A DNA stretch of 64,000 bases from Trichoplax sp. H2 (taxonomy: Eukaryota; Placozoa; Uniplacotomia; Trichoplacea), in assembly GCA_003344405.1 (NCBI GenBank), contig NOWV01000158.1, forward strand, positions 117,407 through 181,406, read 5' to 3'. This document shows positions 25,305 through 39,776 of the stretch, one piece after another (position 1 is the stretch's first letter; each line of letters opens with the position of its first letter). Both the position numbers and the translations under genes were made by a program. The notes below the pieces were generated by a model. That model saw only the letters and a list, made by a program, of their open reading frames with translations, did not search any database and was not told the DNA's origin.

Positions 25305-26954
25305 ATGTCTACGTCTACGCGACATGTAAATATTCCAAATGATCACGAATTTACTGAGAATAGGTCTACTGTGTCATCGATGAACAACCTTAAAGCACTT
25401 TGCTTAATCACTTACGCGATTGCCTTAATCCAAATTGCTCTTGCTATCTCCGGACTTATACTTCCTTGCACATTTGGGATCTACATCATCAGTTTCAACC
25501 GGTTTGGTAATACCTACTGGATTGCAGGGCCGGTACGTTCTTTATGTGCTTTGTTGTTATTCGCTGGATAGATTGATAATATCATAATTTGCAATATTAG
25601 TTGCAATATAGGGATTTTATTAATTTCCTTCGAGCTAAGATTTAAAAATTTTACGTTGGCGCGATTAAGAATCAAATCTTATTTCTAAACCTAGCCAATG
25701 CACCGAGGATGAAGCACGTTGAATATTTATAATATCAAACTGCTTGAACCATATCTAACGATTGCGTTGTTTATAGGTGCTTCTCTATACCTTCTTAGTT
25801 GGATCTACAATCCCCAAAAATAATTCTGGTATGAATAATGTAAGAACATTATCATATAATGGCAAATACAGTAACTTTTAATAATGCATATCGTACCCTT
25901 ATATTGAGTATAATTATCTGGCCGAAAGTATCATACATTAATTGTCTTAATCGAATGGATAACGGTTTAAAGGAACACTTTTAAATATAAGAAATTCTTA
26001 TATGATCTTAACAGCACTTGCAGTCGGCATTTATTTAACTTATCCCCTTTAATTTACATGATTAGTATTGTACAAACTTTCTCATATGTGTTTTAGTCTT
26101 GAAACATGGTGAATACTCGTATTTAATTTCAGGACATGGTAGATTAATTTACTGCATAATGTGTTTCTTATGTAGTTGTAAGCATAATTCTCATATGGTT
26201 GAATTCTATAAAAATAACATAACAATTATCTTATCAATCTGATACGCTACGAATTGATTATTTCCCCCAAAAATATTTTCTGCAAAATAGTTATAGCAAG
26301 GTGCAAACATGTATTCGTATAGTGCGGCAATAAGCGCTGCATTTTGTAATAGCATAATTCCAAAGTGTTCTGTCCTTGATTTAAATCTTTCTAGATATCA
26401 TTTATCAAGATGGGAGCTTTTCTATGTGCGTTATGCATAATAGCCGGGTTTGTAATTTTAGGTCAAACTCTAAAGGTAGCTGGCTTTCTAATAGCGGATT
26501 TAGATTCTGACGATATCTTTCACAGCGACGTTTGCAAAATACCCTTGAATCAAGCTTATACGCCTGCCTTGCTAGTCACTATTCTACAACTCTGCATTCA
26601 TATTTTTTATTTTGGAGTCTGCATCAAGTTTATAAGGATAAGTAACAGTCCAAGTGTATCGCTAGAGAGAAATTCTGGCCATAGCTTACTTATGGTAATG
26701 CAACCTAAGCTACCAATTATTAATTTTTTATGATCATGATCTTAATATGGACAGTTAATGATTATCCAAAGTTTGGTTAGCATTAACAGCGATATTATCA
26801 TTATTATTTATATCTGCAGATACAACCACTACCAGAAGAAGCTCCACCCTATGAATTTTGCGATAATACTCAGTACAGAGCTGCATTCGCAATAGATAAA
26901 AGACTGCCAGAAAGTGATATAGATCAAACTCACGATAACAGTTCAAGTTTGTAA
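25305..26954 (+). CDS. Gene E: four-pass membrane protein, array copy 4
   Basis: The most complete member: exons 25305-25532, 25777-25839, 26395-26694 and 26820-26954 give 241 aa, all phase 0. I chose the ATG at 25305; an in-frame GTG six bases upstream is not a credible eukaryotic start. The N-tail is residues 1-28, TM1 about 31-53, loop 1 has LPCTFG with Cys55, and TM2 about 69-90 spans the exon 1/2 junction at WIAGP. TM3 is about 103-122 (GAFLCALCIIAGFVILG). Loop 2 carries a single Cys near 143, and TM4 is about 151-175. The last exon encodes a 44-residue cytosolic tail with QPLPEEAPPYE and a Ser-rich end. The proline-tyrosine cluster resembles a WW-domain or endocytic sorting ligand, which is inference. 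The family name is unresolved. Confidence 0.88.
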
Positions 26955-28075
26955 TGATAGCGATACCATATGATCATTTTTATTACTGCTACTGCTTCTA
27001 GGCTTTTGCAGTGTGGACTAAGCACATAAAAATTCATTTGAACTCTCTTCTTTCTAAACTAGTTGTAGTATAAAGTACCATTAATGTAACAATTTAAGAT
27101 CCCGAAGCTATGCAATTAGATATTTTTGAATTATTAACGATATCTAAGAACTTTAGTGAACGGTACCCAAAAGCACCAATTTCTTCGGATGTGGATCCAT
27201 GATTAGATCAATTTCAAGGTACAACTAGAAGGAAAAATACTCTCTCGCAAGAGATTTATTGATTTAACTGTGCATTCATAATAACCGTATATATATACTA
27301 TAGTTAATATGATAAAGTACTACGAACTGCTTGGATGTGAATTCTAAATCAAATATTTTCTAGTAATTATGATGATATTAATGTAACTACAGTTACCTTA
27401 GAATAGAATAAAGCTATGATATCACCAAATACTTGGCGTTACAATGCATATGAAAGATGGTGTAGTTCGACTGGTAATACTGGTTGTCCCCATCTATAGT
27501 GAATCTTATCAGTAATGGTAGCAAATTTTGTTCATTAATGACAGCATAATTTATACTACTTTGTCATAGAGTACAGGATGAACCTGAACGTTTAATCTAC
27601 GTTCTAATTTAATTATTAAAATAGATAGGCCCAATTTATAGTATTGTAAATATAGTAACATTGAACCTATGTGAAATCTATCTTGAGGGATATGATAAAT
27701 CATCAGTTTAATTTTAAATACTTTAAAATGATACATTTAATCCGATATCCCAACGCCTCTGCGTAGCATATAAAAGTTGTTGTAGTTTAATAGATTAGTA
27801 ATGGAACGGTTCAAATTTAGAGTTAGGATTCTGAGGGGAGGAAGACAACACGTAGATTTTTCTCAATCGCGATTAACTATTCCATTTTTGGATAATTTTT
27901 TGGGTAAAGCAGTCAATTTTCCCCTTCGATAATTCTTTAAAATGCTTTGAGGTTTTCTGTCAAAATTATGATGAATTGATGTTTTTTCTTGGCTTCAGTT
28001 GGAATTCAAAGTATTTACGGAGTACTAGTCTCAATAATTACTCGTCATACTTACTCAGCTTGTAGCCGCTTTAGC

Positions 28076-28307
28076 AAATAAATAAAGCCTAGCTTAACCT
28101 TCATTTCATATGAGCTTGATTTCCATTAAATATTACTACCGCAATTGCATTTAAATTGCCTATTGTGATTTAGAAGGTAAAAATAAAGTGAATCATAGGG
28201 TGAAGAGATAGAATCTACTATTATGAAAGTTGTAGTGAGAGGTTTAGAGCTTAATAAACTAAGATTGAATTTAGAAAATCAAAGGTTATAAAATTGAATT
28301 ATATCTT
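28076..28307 (+). repeat. Gap-flanking duplicate, copy 1
   Basis: AAATAAATAAAGCCTAGCTT onward, almost identical to 28671-28900 with only a few base differences. The intervening 340 bp ends in a gap. Probably an assembly duplicate of two alleles. Confidence 0.8.
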
Positions 28308-28650
28308 GTCACGTTCTGTAATAGTTACATAATTAGTATGTTACCTTCTTTCTATATATGGTTAAATATCACGATGTTATCACGTCAGGCGTATATAGAT
28401 GTAGTTATGGTACTATATTAAGCTTATCTATATATGTATTCTCATGTTGCCATACTTGGCATGATAGTCTATTTGTAATGACTAAACTAGGGAAACCTTT
28501 CTGTTAGTGATGATCTTGTGATCTACGTCAGTAGATCAAAGGTCACAATAAAGAAAGTATATAAACTCTTCATTTTAACAATAAAGTTAGTTCTTCAACT
28601 TAATTACTGGGTCTCCTTGCTGAGTGCAGACCTAGTACTTGTTACAAAAT

Positions 28651-28670
28651 NNNNNNNNNNNNNNNNNNNN
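28651..28670. other. Assembly gap (20 N)
   Basis: Run of N directly before the second copy of the 28.1 kb segment. Confidence 0.95.
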
Positions 28671-28900
28671 AAATAAATAAAGCCTAGCTTAACCTTCATT
28701 TCATTTGAGCTTGATTTCCATTAAATATTACTACCGCAATTGCATTTAAATTGCCTATTGTGATTTAGAAGGTAAAATAAAGTGAATCATAGGGTGAAGA
28801 GATAGAATCTACTATTATGAAAGTTGTAGTGAAAGGTTTAGAACTTAATAAACTAAGATTGAATTTAGAAAATCAACGGTTATGAAATCGAATTATATCT
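28671..28900 (+). repeat. Gap-flanking duplicate, copy 2
   Basis: Second copy of 28076-28307, beginning exactly at the gap edge. It differs by single bases such as CATATGAG against CATTTGAG. Confidence 0.8.
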
Positions 28901-31477
28901 ATAGCATTTTCTGGCCCATACATATATATAATTATTTTCAGTTGCTATCATCTCTGAATTTTAGTGCCATATCTGCTAATTCTATCTCAAGTTTTCGCGA
29001 AATGCTCTTATCGTAAAGTACACAACTCTTCTTCCTGGCTAGAACTATTTAGCTAATATTTATATAAATATTTCGTAATTTTATAATTATATCAGCTATT
29101 AATAGCAATTTTTCTGCAGTTGTAAGATGAAATTTCATCTCATCATCGTTCCATATCTTTCATTTTAAATTTTTCCTTTCTATTTATGATGAAGTTGGGA
29201 TACTTTTATTTCGATATCTGCTCAAAGGCTGATGTTGTGATCGACATAATGACCTCCTAAGAGGTGATAATTACCAATATTACATGACTACGCGGATAGC
29301 CAAAAGGAGAATTAGTAAACATGCTAGCATGCCGATCAGAAACTGACGTTAATCAAACGAAAGGTACTGAACTAAAAATCTCCGTAAACAGCTGGTGGTA
29401 AAATTAAACCTTAATTTTAGAGTTACCACATCACCAATATCAATTTCGCATCTCATTTGGAATCATTTTTAAGTTAGCACCCTGAGGTAGAGATTTCAGT
29501 ATTTCATACTGATCGTTTTCCTTGTAATGCTTTGACTGATACATTATATTTAACAGTCAAGAGATTTTTGCTCTTGTGGTGGCGTAATCTAATTCAGCAG
29601 CGTATGAAATCTGTTATGGCCTGTTACGGTTTAAGATATTATGTGATAATGTTATTGAAGAAGAAATAGACGGTTACGATTAGATAATCATAAATATTAT
29701 GATCTGTTAATATTGTGAGATTCAATCGTTAATGGACTTCCATTAACGAATGTGTAGAAGTAAGGTACTTAATATGCCAATGACGTGTAATAACCAAAAT
29801 GGCAGTTGTCACACTTGTAGGGAATCTGTTAGATCTTAAATTGTTAATTGGCGCTATAATATTATTAGCGCATAATAATATCAATTATCACATATTTGCT
29901 CGATAGTAATTAATAGGATTACAAAGTTATAGAAAAGACTAAGTTATGCATAAGAATAATTAACAGGGGGAAAAGGTGTAGATTTGATACAAGTATATAA
30001 GAGGTTGTAATTTACCTCGCTAGGGGGGAGGAAAATACGGAGACCTAATAAAGTTAGTTTAGTAAATTTATCCAGACGCTTCTAGTCCGCCTTTACTGTT
30101 GACTGAGGTCCTTCGCTGAAGTGGAGCGAGTAGTGACGCCTGGTGGCAGGTTTACGGTAGGACAGAGGAGAGTAGGATAAGTAAGAAACGGGAATCCGAT
30201 TGTTGCAAACGACGTTGTGACATGGCCAAACTATTTTTCCGTTTTTCCATTTCTTCATTATACAATAGTAAATAATATAGGACACCTGCTATTAAATATA
30301 GTAGGCAATGTAGAGTCCAGTTCATGTGTCTAGAACAACATTAATTATTTTTCTATAAGTTATGGGCTACCGGTGAGAAGAATGAAATTATGAGAAGAAA
30401 TTAGTTCATAAATTAACATGATTATTTATAAAAGTTGAATAATTTCCTGTTGGACGATATCATGCAGCTCTTTATTAGTTGCTGGATAATTATTATGCAA
30501 TATACAGTTATTCGTTATCATTATGTATACGCAATGTGATTGTTTATTGTTCTACTAATATTATCTCTGGAACAGTCGCGTATGTGATGCAAGGGCACCT
30601 TATGGTTAAAGAGTACTTAACGCAAGTCTGAAAATTTTTACTTCTGTGTTTAATAGTAAAAATCGAACCCTACTATCATCTGATAGATTTCCTATTTTGT
30701 TACAGCTTTTAATTTGAAAATTTAAGAATATTGGACCCAGCAATTAGACCTGTCAATTTGGTATATTTTTGGTTAGTATAGTACTTAACTTTAGAAAATT
30801 CAAGTTTGGTTTAGTTTTTGCTACTGTAATCACATTTCATCTTATAGATTTACTTTGAATGAACAACTCATGGACATTAAACAAAAATCCTATTACAGCT
30901 ACTATATCTAATAGAAAGTGAAAAATATTACATTAACATGATATTGATACTATTTAGTAATCCAATCTACTTAACTCAAGGCATCACTTCTATCATTATG
31001 ACTATTAAATCTGATTACATTTTCCGCTTTTAATAAGAAACTTTTAAAAATAGAAATAGCTAAAATTTTAATCTTTGATTTGTGTACGTGACTACTTGAT
31101 TTAAAGTGCATCAGAGAATTGATCTAACTTTGTATGCCCACCGTAATTAGCGTTTTGTCTCCTAATTAGTCTTTTTAATTTACATAGAATATGCTGTACT
31201 GTAAAATTAATTCTGAAGGCTACAAAAGTAAAAATGAAGAATGAATGGCTACGAAAACACATTCCGAATATATTATAGAATTTAGAAAAGTTATTATCGC
31301 GACTTAAAATTTTTCATTTCACCTTTTGAGCGATTACATATGTAATAATTTTGTCCAAATGATGATGTTTAGAGAATTCAATGATAAGTTTTTCTTGCTT
31401 TATGTTTTTTAAAAAGTAAATAGTATCAACAAGCACTTGGCCAGTATAAGTTAATAAGTCTTTCATTTTTTTAGAAA

Positions 31478-32938
31478 ATGGCAACTTGCAGTCGGAAATT
31501 AGCAAGTAGTATTAAAGTACTTTGTGGCATTGCTGTATTATTTAGTTTAGTCCAGTTGGTAATTACCGCTATTAGCTTTACCAAACCTTGTCCAATCGGG
31601 CTCTATTTCACTAGTTACACTCAATATGGAAATGGTTTTTGGGTTGGAGGACCGGTAAGTTTATTAATCACTTCTGTTTATCTTTATTACATATTTAAAA
31701 ATCATGTTTATAATTAAAATAGTTTGAATACTATGGAAGTCAAATTGATTTGTTATAATTAACTAAAATTAGGTTATTGATACAGTATTAGATACAGCAA
31801 AACTAATCGATTAGGTACTTGGAATAAGTTTCAAAATAATAAGCGATTATGTAGCTACTATCCTTGCTATTTTCTTTAAACTCTACGATACACTACTAAA
31901 ATTTAGATTCACCTATTTTAAATTGTTTGCAGATATTTTTATTATCCGCGTTTATCACTTATGTTGCCCAACACTCATACTTTTCTACAAGGAGGGTAAG
32001 GCATTAATTGTCTACATTATCATTACTGATTATATTCAGTCCAATAAGAACAGTTCAATATCTATAGATAATAGAAATTCTGATGTAATAGCTACGTACT
32101 TTGCTATCTTTAAGTTCACGATACAATGATTGGGAGGTCCCCATCAAAGCCTTCACGATGTAATCCATTTCTGGAAATCTAATTTTCTTATCATATTTAA
32201 ATCCGGTTACATTAGGTTGCTTGCGTGAAGGCGGCTGCATATTTATGCGTAGCATGCATCATCGGCGGAGTTGTGGTAGTTGGATTGGCTATACGATCAC
32301 TTGATGTATTACAGTCATACAGAAAAGTTATACGTTTTAATTGCGGTGTTTCTCAAGTTCCGATGTCACAAATCTATGGGCCATTTATAGCTACATCTAG
32401 TATGCTGGTTATTTTCTATGCATTCTATCTTGTACTTTGCCTGTGCATCATAAGAATAGATGGCCTCGAACTTGAAAGCATTAAAACTTCGATTCACATC
32501 GGCCAAGCATACTCGTACATGGTAAGCATGGTGTATTTTAAAACGAAATATTGATTTTCTTGCTAAGTGATACGTATTGCTGTAATTTTAAAATAAGTTG
32601 ATATGAAAACAATGAAATATTCAATTTGGCTCATAGCTAGTGCTTAAGAGTAGAAAAATAATTTTAAAAAGATATTCTACCAAAGTTACTGAATGTGCCA
32701 TTACTATCAATTAATTTAAATGAATTTTTGTTCGCATTTGTAAAATTACGGTATTGCTTTACTTTTGATGCTTATTTATTAGTTAGTTCTTGTGTTTATA
32801 TTATAAGTATTGATAGGGTTGTAAATTTTATTCTTTTGTATGGAATAATTATCATGATATGAACTATGCATTTAATGTTTCTAGAAGAAGCAACCCATAT
32901 CTTCGTACGAGAATAGCGCTCGAACAAGTAATACATGA
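31478..32938 (+). CDS. Gene F: four-pass membrane protein, array copy 5
   Basis: Exons 31478-31654 (59 codons), 31933-31995 (21), 32216-32521 (102) and 32885-32938 (17 codons and TGA) give 199 aa. The N-tail is only about 12 residues, so TM1 starts almost at once (about 13-33). Loop 1 has KPCPIGLY, and FWVGGP precedes GTAAGT. Exon 2 lies between TTGCAG and GTAAGG and encodes IFLLSAFITY followed by a basic end. Exon 3 has YLCVACIIGGVVVVG (TM3), FNCG in loop 2, then TM4. The tail exon follows TTTCTAG and contains QPISSYE, matching the QP...SYE pattern of gene G. A different frame through the same area, with QPPKYS, has a poorer acceptor. The core is very secure and the tail moderately so. Confidence 0.85.
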
Positions 32939-35900
32939 GAAAAGGACAGCGAAGCGGGCATACAGGATGCCAATGCAACCACCTAAATATAGTATACTGG
33001 TAATGCTTAAACATAAACGGATGGCCTTTAATATCTTTCAATTATATTTTATTACAACGTTAGTATCATTTTGCACATAATTCTGTATGTATTAGTGGTT
33101 AATGGACTGCTTCTATGGAAAGGTTCAAAGGTTAGCTTATTAAATTGCAATAGTTTGCGATTATTAATAACCTCTAAAAATGTCAGGGTTAGAAAGGATG
33201 AATGTGTGAATAATCTTTAATTTATATCAGTCTGGATGGCTTAGACAAGGATTGTATTATCTATAATAGTTTTACTGCATCTATCGCAATTAAATCATAT
33301 GCTAGTAAAATTTTACTTTGTGGTTCAGTTTTTTTCATTTCAATTTCTTAGATATTTCCACCTATCCTGTACCTATGTATTTATAGCAACGGCTAAGAGT
33401 TAAAATTTTGTGTTGGGATTTATTTCAAATATTAAGCTCTTGCTCATACTTACAGAATAAATCTAAGTCCATAGTAGACTTAAATTACTAGTTTGATCAG
33501 AACTAGTTGTCCACTTTTATTACTGACCGATATTCTACATCAATTTGGCAATGGTAGCTTCGTAAGTTTCTATAAAGGTATTTTCTAATTCATCGGCATC
33601 ACACATTTATCATTTGGGGTTTCGCAGCTCAATTTGAGTAGAGAGACATATGGTTACTGTGATCTTCTGATGGGCGGAGATTTGCAGATATGTTTCGGCT
33701 CTGCTAATGAGAAAGGACTAGGTTTTCATTTTTAATTTCGGATTTACGGAAACGGAACACTTTGGCACAGTCTGGTTCGTAACCGAGTGGTACTTACATC
33801 GCGGTTACATATAATGTTCATCAGAATGTAATATTAATCTTACAGCTACTATAACATTTTCTATCCACTAGTATAATGTGGTAGCATACTTATACAATTT
33901 TGATACTATATTCATTAACGGTATAATCGTAAGATATTTTCCGGCATCTATGATCAGGCATAGGAATTTAAGCTAGTTTCTGCTACATCTTGCAACGAAC
34001 CATGAATATATATCTACATGTCGCCATTTCATCAGAAATTCTCGAAATGGAAAAATGAAATCACGCTAATAAATCACGTTGTATAACAATTATTTCCTAT
34101 GTACGGGTAGTTGAAGTGAGAAATAGATGTCTTAAATCTATACAGTATACTGTATTAGACAAAAGTTAACTTTATTTTATGAAAGCCTTAGCATATTAAA
34201 TTGCATTCTTTTCTAGTTCATATTACTTTAGATAGTTGATATTTGTTGTTATGTGAACACTATATCGATATAAATTCATTCATGTCAGTAGTAAAAGTGG
34301 CTAAAGAATAATTGTCATATTTAAATTAACAAATTAATGATTCCTGAATATCTTTTTTAACAACTCTGCTTTCTATTATAAAATAAAAGCAATCATATAT
34401 ATGTATGGTAGTAAGAAATAATCTGGCAGCAAATTTTCATTTAATGTATTGCTTTGTGTAGGATATACTGTATAGAATACAGTGTATACCCGTTCATTTA
34501 AACTGGAACTTTGCTAATATAGCGTAATAATAGTAGATGATCAATACGATAATTTCTTACTTCACTTTAATATCGTGACAGCCTTCAATGAACAGTTATA
34601 GCAGAAGTGACTAACAGATGTCTACAATTTCGTTTGCATGGATAAAAATTATCTGTTGAAGGACTTTCGAGATCGTAATTACTATATAGCCACATTTATC
34701 TATTCTACGTTAACGGCTTTCTCTTCCTTATATAGCTCGATATCCATTTAATTCTGGTAATATCCTAAAATACCGACAGTTGCAGTATGGGAACTGCAGT
34801 TTTTATTTCTATATCGTGATAATCTGCAATAAGACGAATACGGAGAGTGTCTACAATTCTATATACGTGCACTGGATAAATATCACTTAGCATTTACTGG
34901 TATGTATTATTCTTCGAAAATAAATCATTGCCTTAATCACAGTATGTGTGCTATTACTATTCTACAGTATAGCCTAGTAATCTACATCATAATTGCAAGG
35001 TTCATCGTTGAGAGTAAGTAACTACTGCATGACTCTGCATTTATACTGCAAACTTATGAACAGCCGCATCGGTAACCTATATATTATTTGGATAATCTGT
35101 TATCCATTAAGACAATAAATGATTACTTCGGAGGTATTGATTGGCTGCTACAGTTCCTTTTTCGTCACCAGTGACTACCTGTGGTTAGTAAGAATACGTC
35201 CGGAGCCATCGATTCATCAATCAATATTGACATCGAACAATGAATAGAAGCAAAATACAACGCGGCCATATTGGATTAATGAATAATGCTATTGATCTTT
35301 AAAATCAATGAAACGAGTTATTGTTTAAAGCTAGGTGCCAGACTGAGCTATTCACCGTATTATTTTATAGCGAGAGAACTCATCAAGATATCGTCATTTC
35401 AACAACCCATAGTGGGTCATAATGTCCTATCTTAAGGTTTATTTTTTTTTGTCCGATTAATAGCCATAACGTATCTAGGAAATTCTTCGTCCATTAAAAT
35501 CCTTGTTGTTATATCCTAAGCGGCTATCGAAATTTTAAACTGCTACTTTGTAGAGTGGGTAAGTCTTTAGAAAAGTAAATTTTATTTTATGGTTTACCAT
35601 CTGCTTCTATTGATTTCATTACTGACTTAGTATATGCATTATGGCATTTATGGCAAAGATATTATTTTTGTGTAACTTATTTTATAAAATGACCATAATT
35701 TTTGAGGTAAACGGTTATGAATTATTTGCTTTCTTTTGCCATTTAAAACATTATTTAACCCGAATTTTATGTAGATAGTTTAGCGTTGGACTTGTAACTT
35801 GTTCTATTTTTTTACTTGGTAATTGAGTTCGATAGAATAACACAAGGATGATTACATTAATTGAACGATACTGTTATTATTGGTATCTTTACCTTTTACC

Positions 35901-38900
35901 GAAGCCTTTGCATTTCCTGTAGAGGGAGCGACTAGGCTTAAGGCCTTGTGAAAAGTATAATTTGAGCCTATTACTAGGGTTTAATCAATTTGTCCCAGTT
36001 ACACTAGCAATAAAATGCAGATTTTCATATACTGTCGATCTCGAAGCCCAATTTGGCAAGAAATGAAAAGATCTTAATAATCGATATTTCATATTTTTGT
36101 AACAGTGGTCCATACGATCGGTTAGGAAGTTAAAAATAAACTATTTTAATTTGATTCAATATTAAATTATGTACAAGCAAGCAATCGTTGAATGATGCTC
36201 AATTCTCTGGTGTTTATGGCGAAATTGACTATCATAACTGCATTTTTAGTTAGTAAATGTATCTAGAAAAAGATAAAGATTTACAACAAAATTATATCTA
36301 CCAGTAGACTTATGAAGTACGGCACTAGCAAGGCAATATCGATACAAATTTTTCTTAAAATAAGATGGGAGTGAAATAAAGAATCTCTTCATGATTGCAC
36401 TATGATAAGTTAATGGCTTAAATGAATTTGAAACTGGTATTGAATTGCTTGAAGTACTAGCGAGTAAAGACTTTATTCGTAACTGATATCGGAGATAGAC
36501 TTATTTCTAGGCTTTACACGAACACCCTGTTCGCGATCCTTAGTGTATGCCGTACTTGTTTAGCGACTATAATATTTCAGTGTAAATGAATGCTTATTTG
36601 TTGCATGTAATAATTACGGTATAACCACAAGAATAGAAAAACATCACTGCCATTTTTCTATTTTAACTAGTTGTTTGTAGTGATAAATATCCTGTTGATA
36701 ACATAACCATAAAAGTACTAAATCGAATAATTTTCGGTATAAACTTTGCTTTATTATCGACGCCTTTTAGCTTTTTTACTAAAATTATTTACAATGTCCG
36801 ATTTGCTTAAAATATATCTACTGATATCAAATCTGCCACAATACGAAAGGTTAAGCCATACTTAAGTTATTCTCATTAGCAATCCCTTAATTAGTTCATT
36901 CACCTATTTTAGCTTTCTTTTTAGTGGCTCTATTTTATTCCAATGCGATCTATACTATGAACGAATAGATTTTGATCTTGAGACTTTTATAACGCTGCTG
37001 GTTCTGATGAGCATCAGATAGGATATTATAAATGTAGTAGACACCCTAATGCTTTTAGAATATGATTACAATGTATGAACATTCTTGTAAAGTGAACGAA
37101 ATACAGATCCGTTGTCTGGTCAATTTTATTCGAAATCGATTAAGTTGACAAGTAAAACTAATCTAAAATTACTAGCAACGATTTATCTCGGGGTATGGCA
37201 ACCGAAACACATATCAGAAATCTGTTGGTCAATTGATGTTATTGAGTTGAAGTACATCGAATAACGTTCGTAATTTCTTAGGGATTTAATGCTAGCCTTT
37301 AACTAGTTATTTTAGAACAAAATCAACCAGATCTGAATTATACCGTTTAACTTATTCATTACGTAACAATACGTATAGGTATTAGCGAAAGCCAAATGAA
37401 TTGAAAACATATCCTGTAATGTCCCTCTACATACTATAATTAAGGTACATCTACTGACTGTGAACTATATCCGTTACGGTATGGTTTATTTCATTTGTCT
37501 ATGTGAATATTTGGCAACCCATAAATCGAATAACAGCTTATTTCCTGTGTAGATAATTGTTCAAATTGAAAACGTTAAATAATAGTCATGATGAGAATTT
37601 GTCTAATACATGTATTAGTTGGCTTCACAATATTGCGCAACAGCTAAGACAAGATACCCTGATGATTTCAAAAATCTGTACCCTAGTAATTCATAACTAA
37701 TCGTAAATGACCAAAAATACCTCGCTCCAAACTTTATACTTAGCAGGTGATGTCATTGGAATATTAGCCAGACTGATTCCTTAAGATTTGATTAAAAAAC
37801 AACTCGTTTTTTACGTTAAAAGTTAATCGTTAACTATAAGCAAATAATATCGTCGGTAATTGCAAAATACCATGAACCAAACTAGTCTACGTGTATAATA
37901 TCGTTTCAGAAGCTCTATCTTCGCTATTTAGATCAGAAATGAACAGTAATATGAATGATTACTTCTTCATTCTTTTAATTCATGTTTTGATTTAGCTCAA
38001 CATTTGTATTAGCATAAAAAGTAAAAACGTATAATTAAAGAATGAGGTCTTTCATTAACAGTAAACTGGACGTATTCAATTTTTTCTATTTTTAAAATTT
38101 GTCCATATTGGTGGAAAAACTTCCTCTGTAAACTAATATGTCCCGAAAGGAAGAAGTACTTCTGACTTAAATAAGCTTTCCTTCTAGGGACAAGTGTGAT
38201 TATTATTAGAATATAAATAAACCGTTACATACTCAACTGCAATGGGGGAACGGCAGGTACTTTCCTTTATTCCTGCTACGGTCAACTTTATAATCACATA
38301 TTTTGTAAGAGTTAATTGCATCTGAATTATTACACTTTCATAACCATACCCAGAAGAATATAAAATTGTATATTGTCCTAAAATATTTCCTTTTACCTTA
38401 GCGGTGCACTATCATATCCATCTATAATAGTCATTAGCATAAACGTCTTAAGGCTTGCGTCGTTAGAGGTAATTTCTAGGTTAGGATAAAAGTGATCATT
38501 TTTGAAGTATCCACTACAAAGATTGACAGATTCAGCTTTGACTTTAGCGGTACCCTATCACATATACCTATAATACATATTAGCATAACAGTCAAGGCTT
38601 GCGTCATTTTAATTGATTTTAGGTCGGACAAAAGTGATTATTTTTGATATACTCATCCTAATAAAGACCAGCATATTCAGTCTGTACGAATACACTATTG
38701 CCATAACTTGGACTAACATTTCAAAAGTGCTAAGATTAGTGCAGTACCTGTGACACCGAATAGCTATGTTAGAAAATGGTTAGGACCATAGTGTTAAACC
38801 TCTATAGCTTGGACTTTTAAGTGTTGAAGAAAGCATACTGTAGATTCTACTGACATTTTACGGTATATTCCGCCGTTGAGAGTATAAAAGCCGAGTTGTC

Positions 38901-39776
38901 AATGGAGGGTGGTGGGTTGGTAGAGGAAGACCACACTTTTATGAAGTACACAGCTTTATTTAAAGGTAATTAAATGCGTTGTTAACTTCACAATGACGCA
39001 CCAGTAGTCTTCGGTTCATCAGGTAAAGCAAAAAGATGTGGTAGGAAAGTTACCGTACTCATGACTATAAAGCATTGAGTAATGCATTTATATCGACTGC
39101 ATTATATATTATTGCTAGGTCGTTAACGAAATTAATTCGCAACATACTTTCTGTAATAAGACAAGAGTTTCTGAAGTTCAATTTCAAGACAGGAATAAAT
39201 ATTAATCGTTCTATTTCAATAACAGTTAATAGTTTCGTAACGATCAAACAATAAGAATGCGATCTAGAGGAATAACGTATTATTGCATGAATTATTTTAT
39301 ATTTGAGCTTATATATTCTGAAATGAGATTTGAAATAGGATTACATAAAAGGTCATTAAATGACATTAAAGAGTTTAGTTCCCTTTTATGAATTTCCTTT
39401 ATTACGCACGGTTGGCGTTATTTTATACGGATCCTGTATTAGAATAAGAGAGAGCACTGGTGTTTTCATTTTACAAGACATTAAATTCTAGTTACAATGG
39501 CTGTTGTAGGGGCGACAAATAATAAAATTTATCAACGCCACGTCGACAATCATACAACGATCTGTTTTAATTATTTTTAAATAATTTTGCCATAAGATTA
39601 CTTTATTTATGAACTATCAGGTACTGTTACTCATATTTCGTCTAAGATATTAACACCTTATTTTATTTAACGTAAATTTTGCTTAGGATAAGCCTGAACA
39701 ATATTAATATACAACACTACCAAGTATCATCTTTAACATTCAAGGCGAATCCATCTATAATTAATCTGTTTATATA
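32939..39776. other. Gene-poor stretch between genes F and G (6.8 kb)
   Basis: No family exon, no long frame and no strong splice pair. It holds the 146-bp two-unit duplication near 38.5 kb. Confidence 0.55.
38397..38655 (+). repeat. Two-unit local duplication, period ~146 bp
   Basis: Both units contain TTAGCGGT, CTATCA, TATTAGCATAA or CATTAGCATAA, AAGGCTTGCGTC and AAAAGTGATNATTTTTGA. The second begins near 38543. They are non-coding. Confidence 0.7.

Larger units (their letters stand above)
26955..31477. other. Intergenic between genes E and F
   Basis: Contains the gap-flanking duplicates at 28.1 and 28.7 kb. A slightly GC-richer patch at about 30.07-30.24 kb has a 67-codon minus-strand frame with no recognisable domain. 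No gene is called. Confidence 0.5.

Noticed and set aside
30082-30285. 67-codon minus-strand frame in a slightly GC-richer patch
   Set aside because: No domain, splice sites or neighbouring exons.
32859-33080. Frame with QPPKYS near the gene F tail
   Set aside because: It is out of phase with gene F exon 3 unless a poor acceptor (GCGAAG) is used. The TTTCTAG acceptor at 32884 gives a tail matching gene G.
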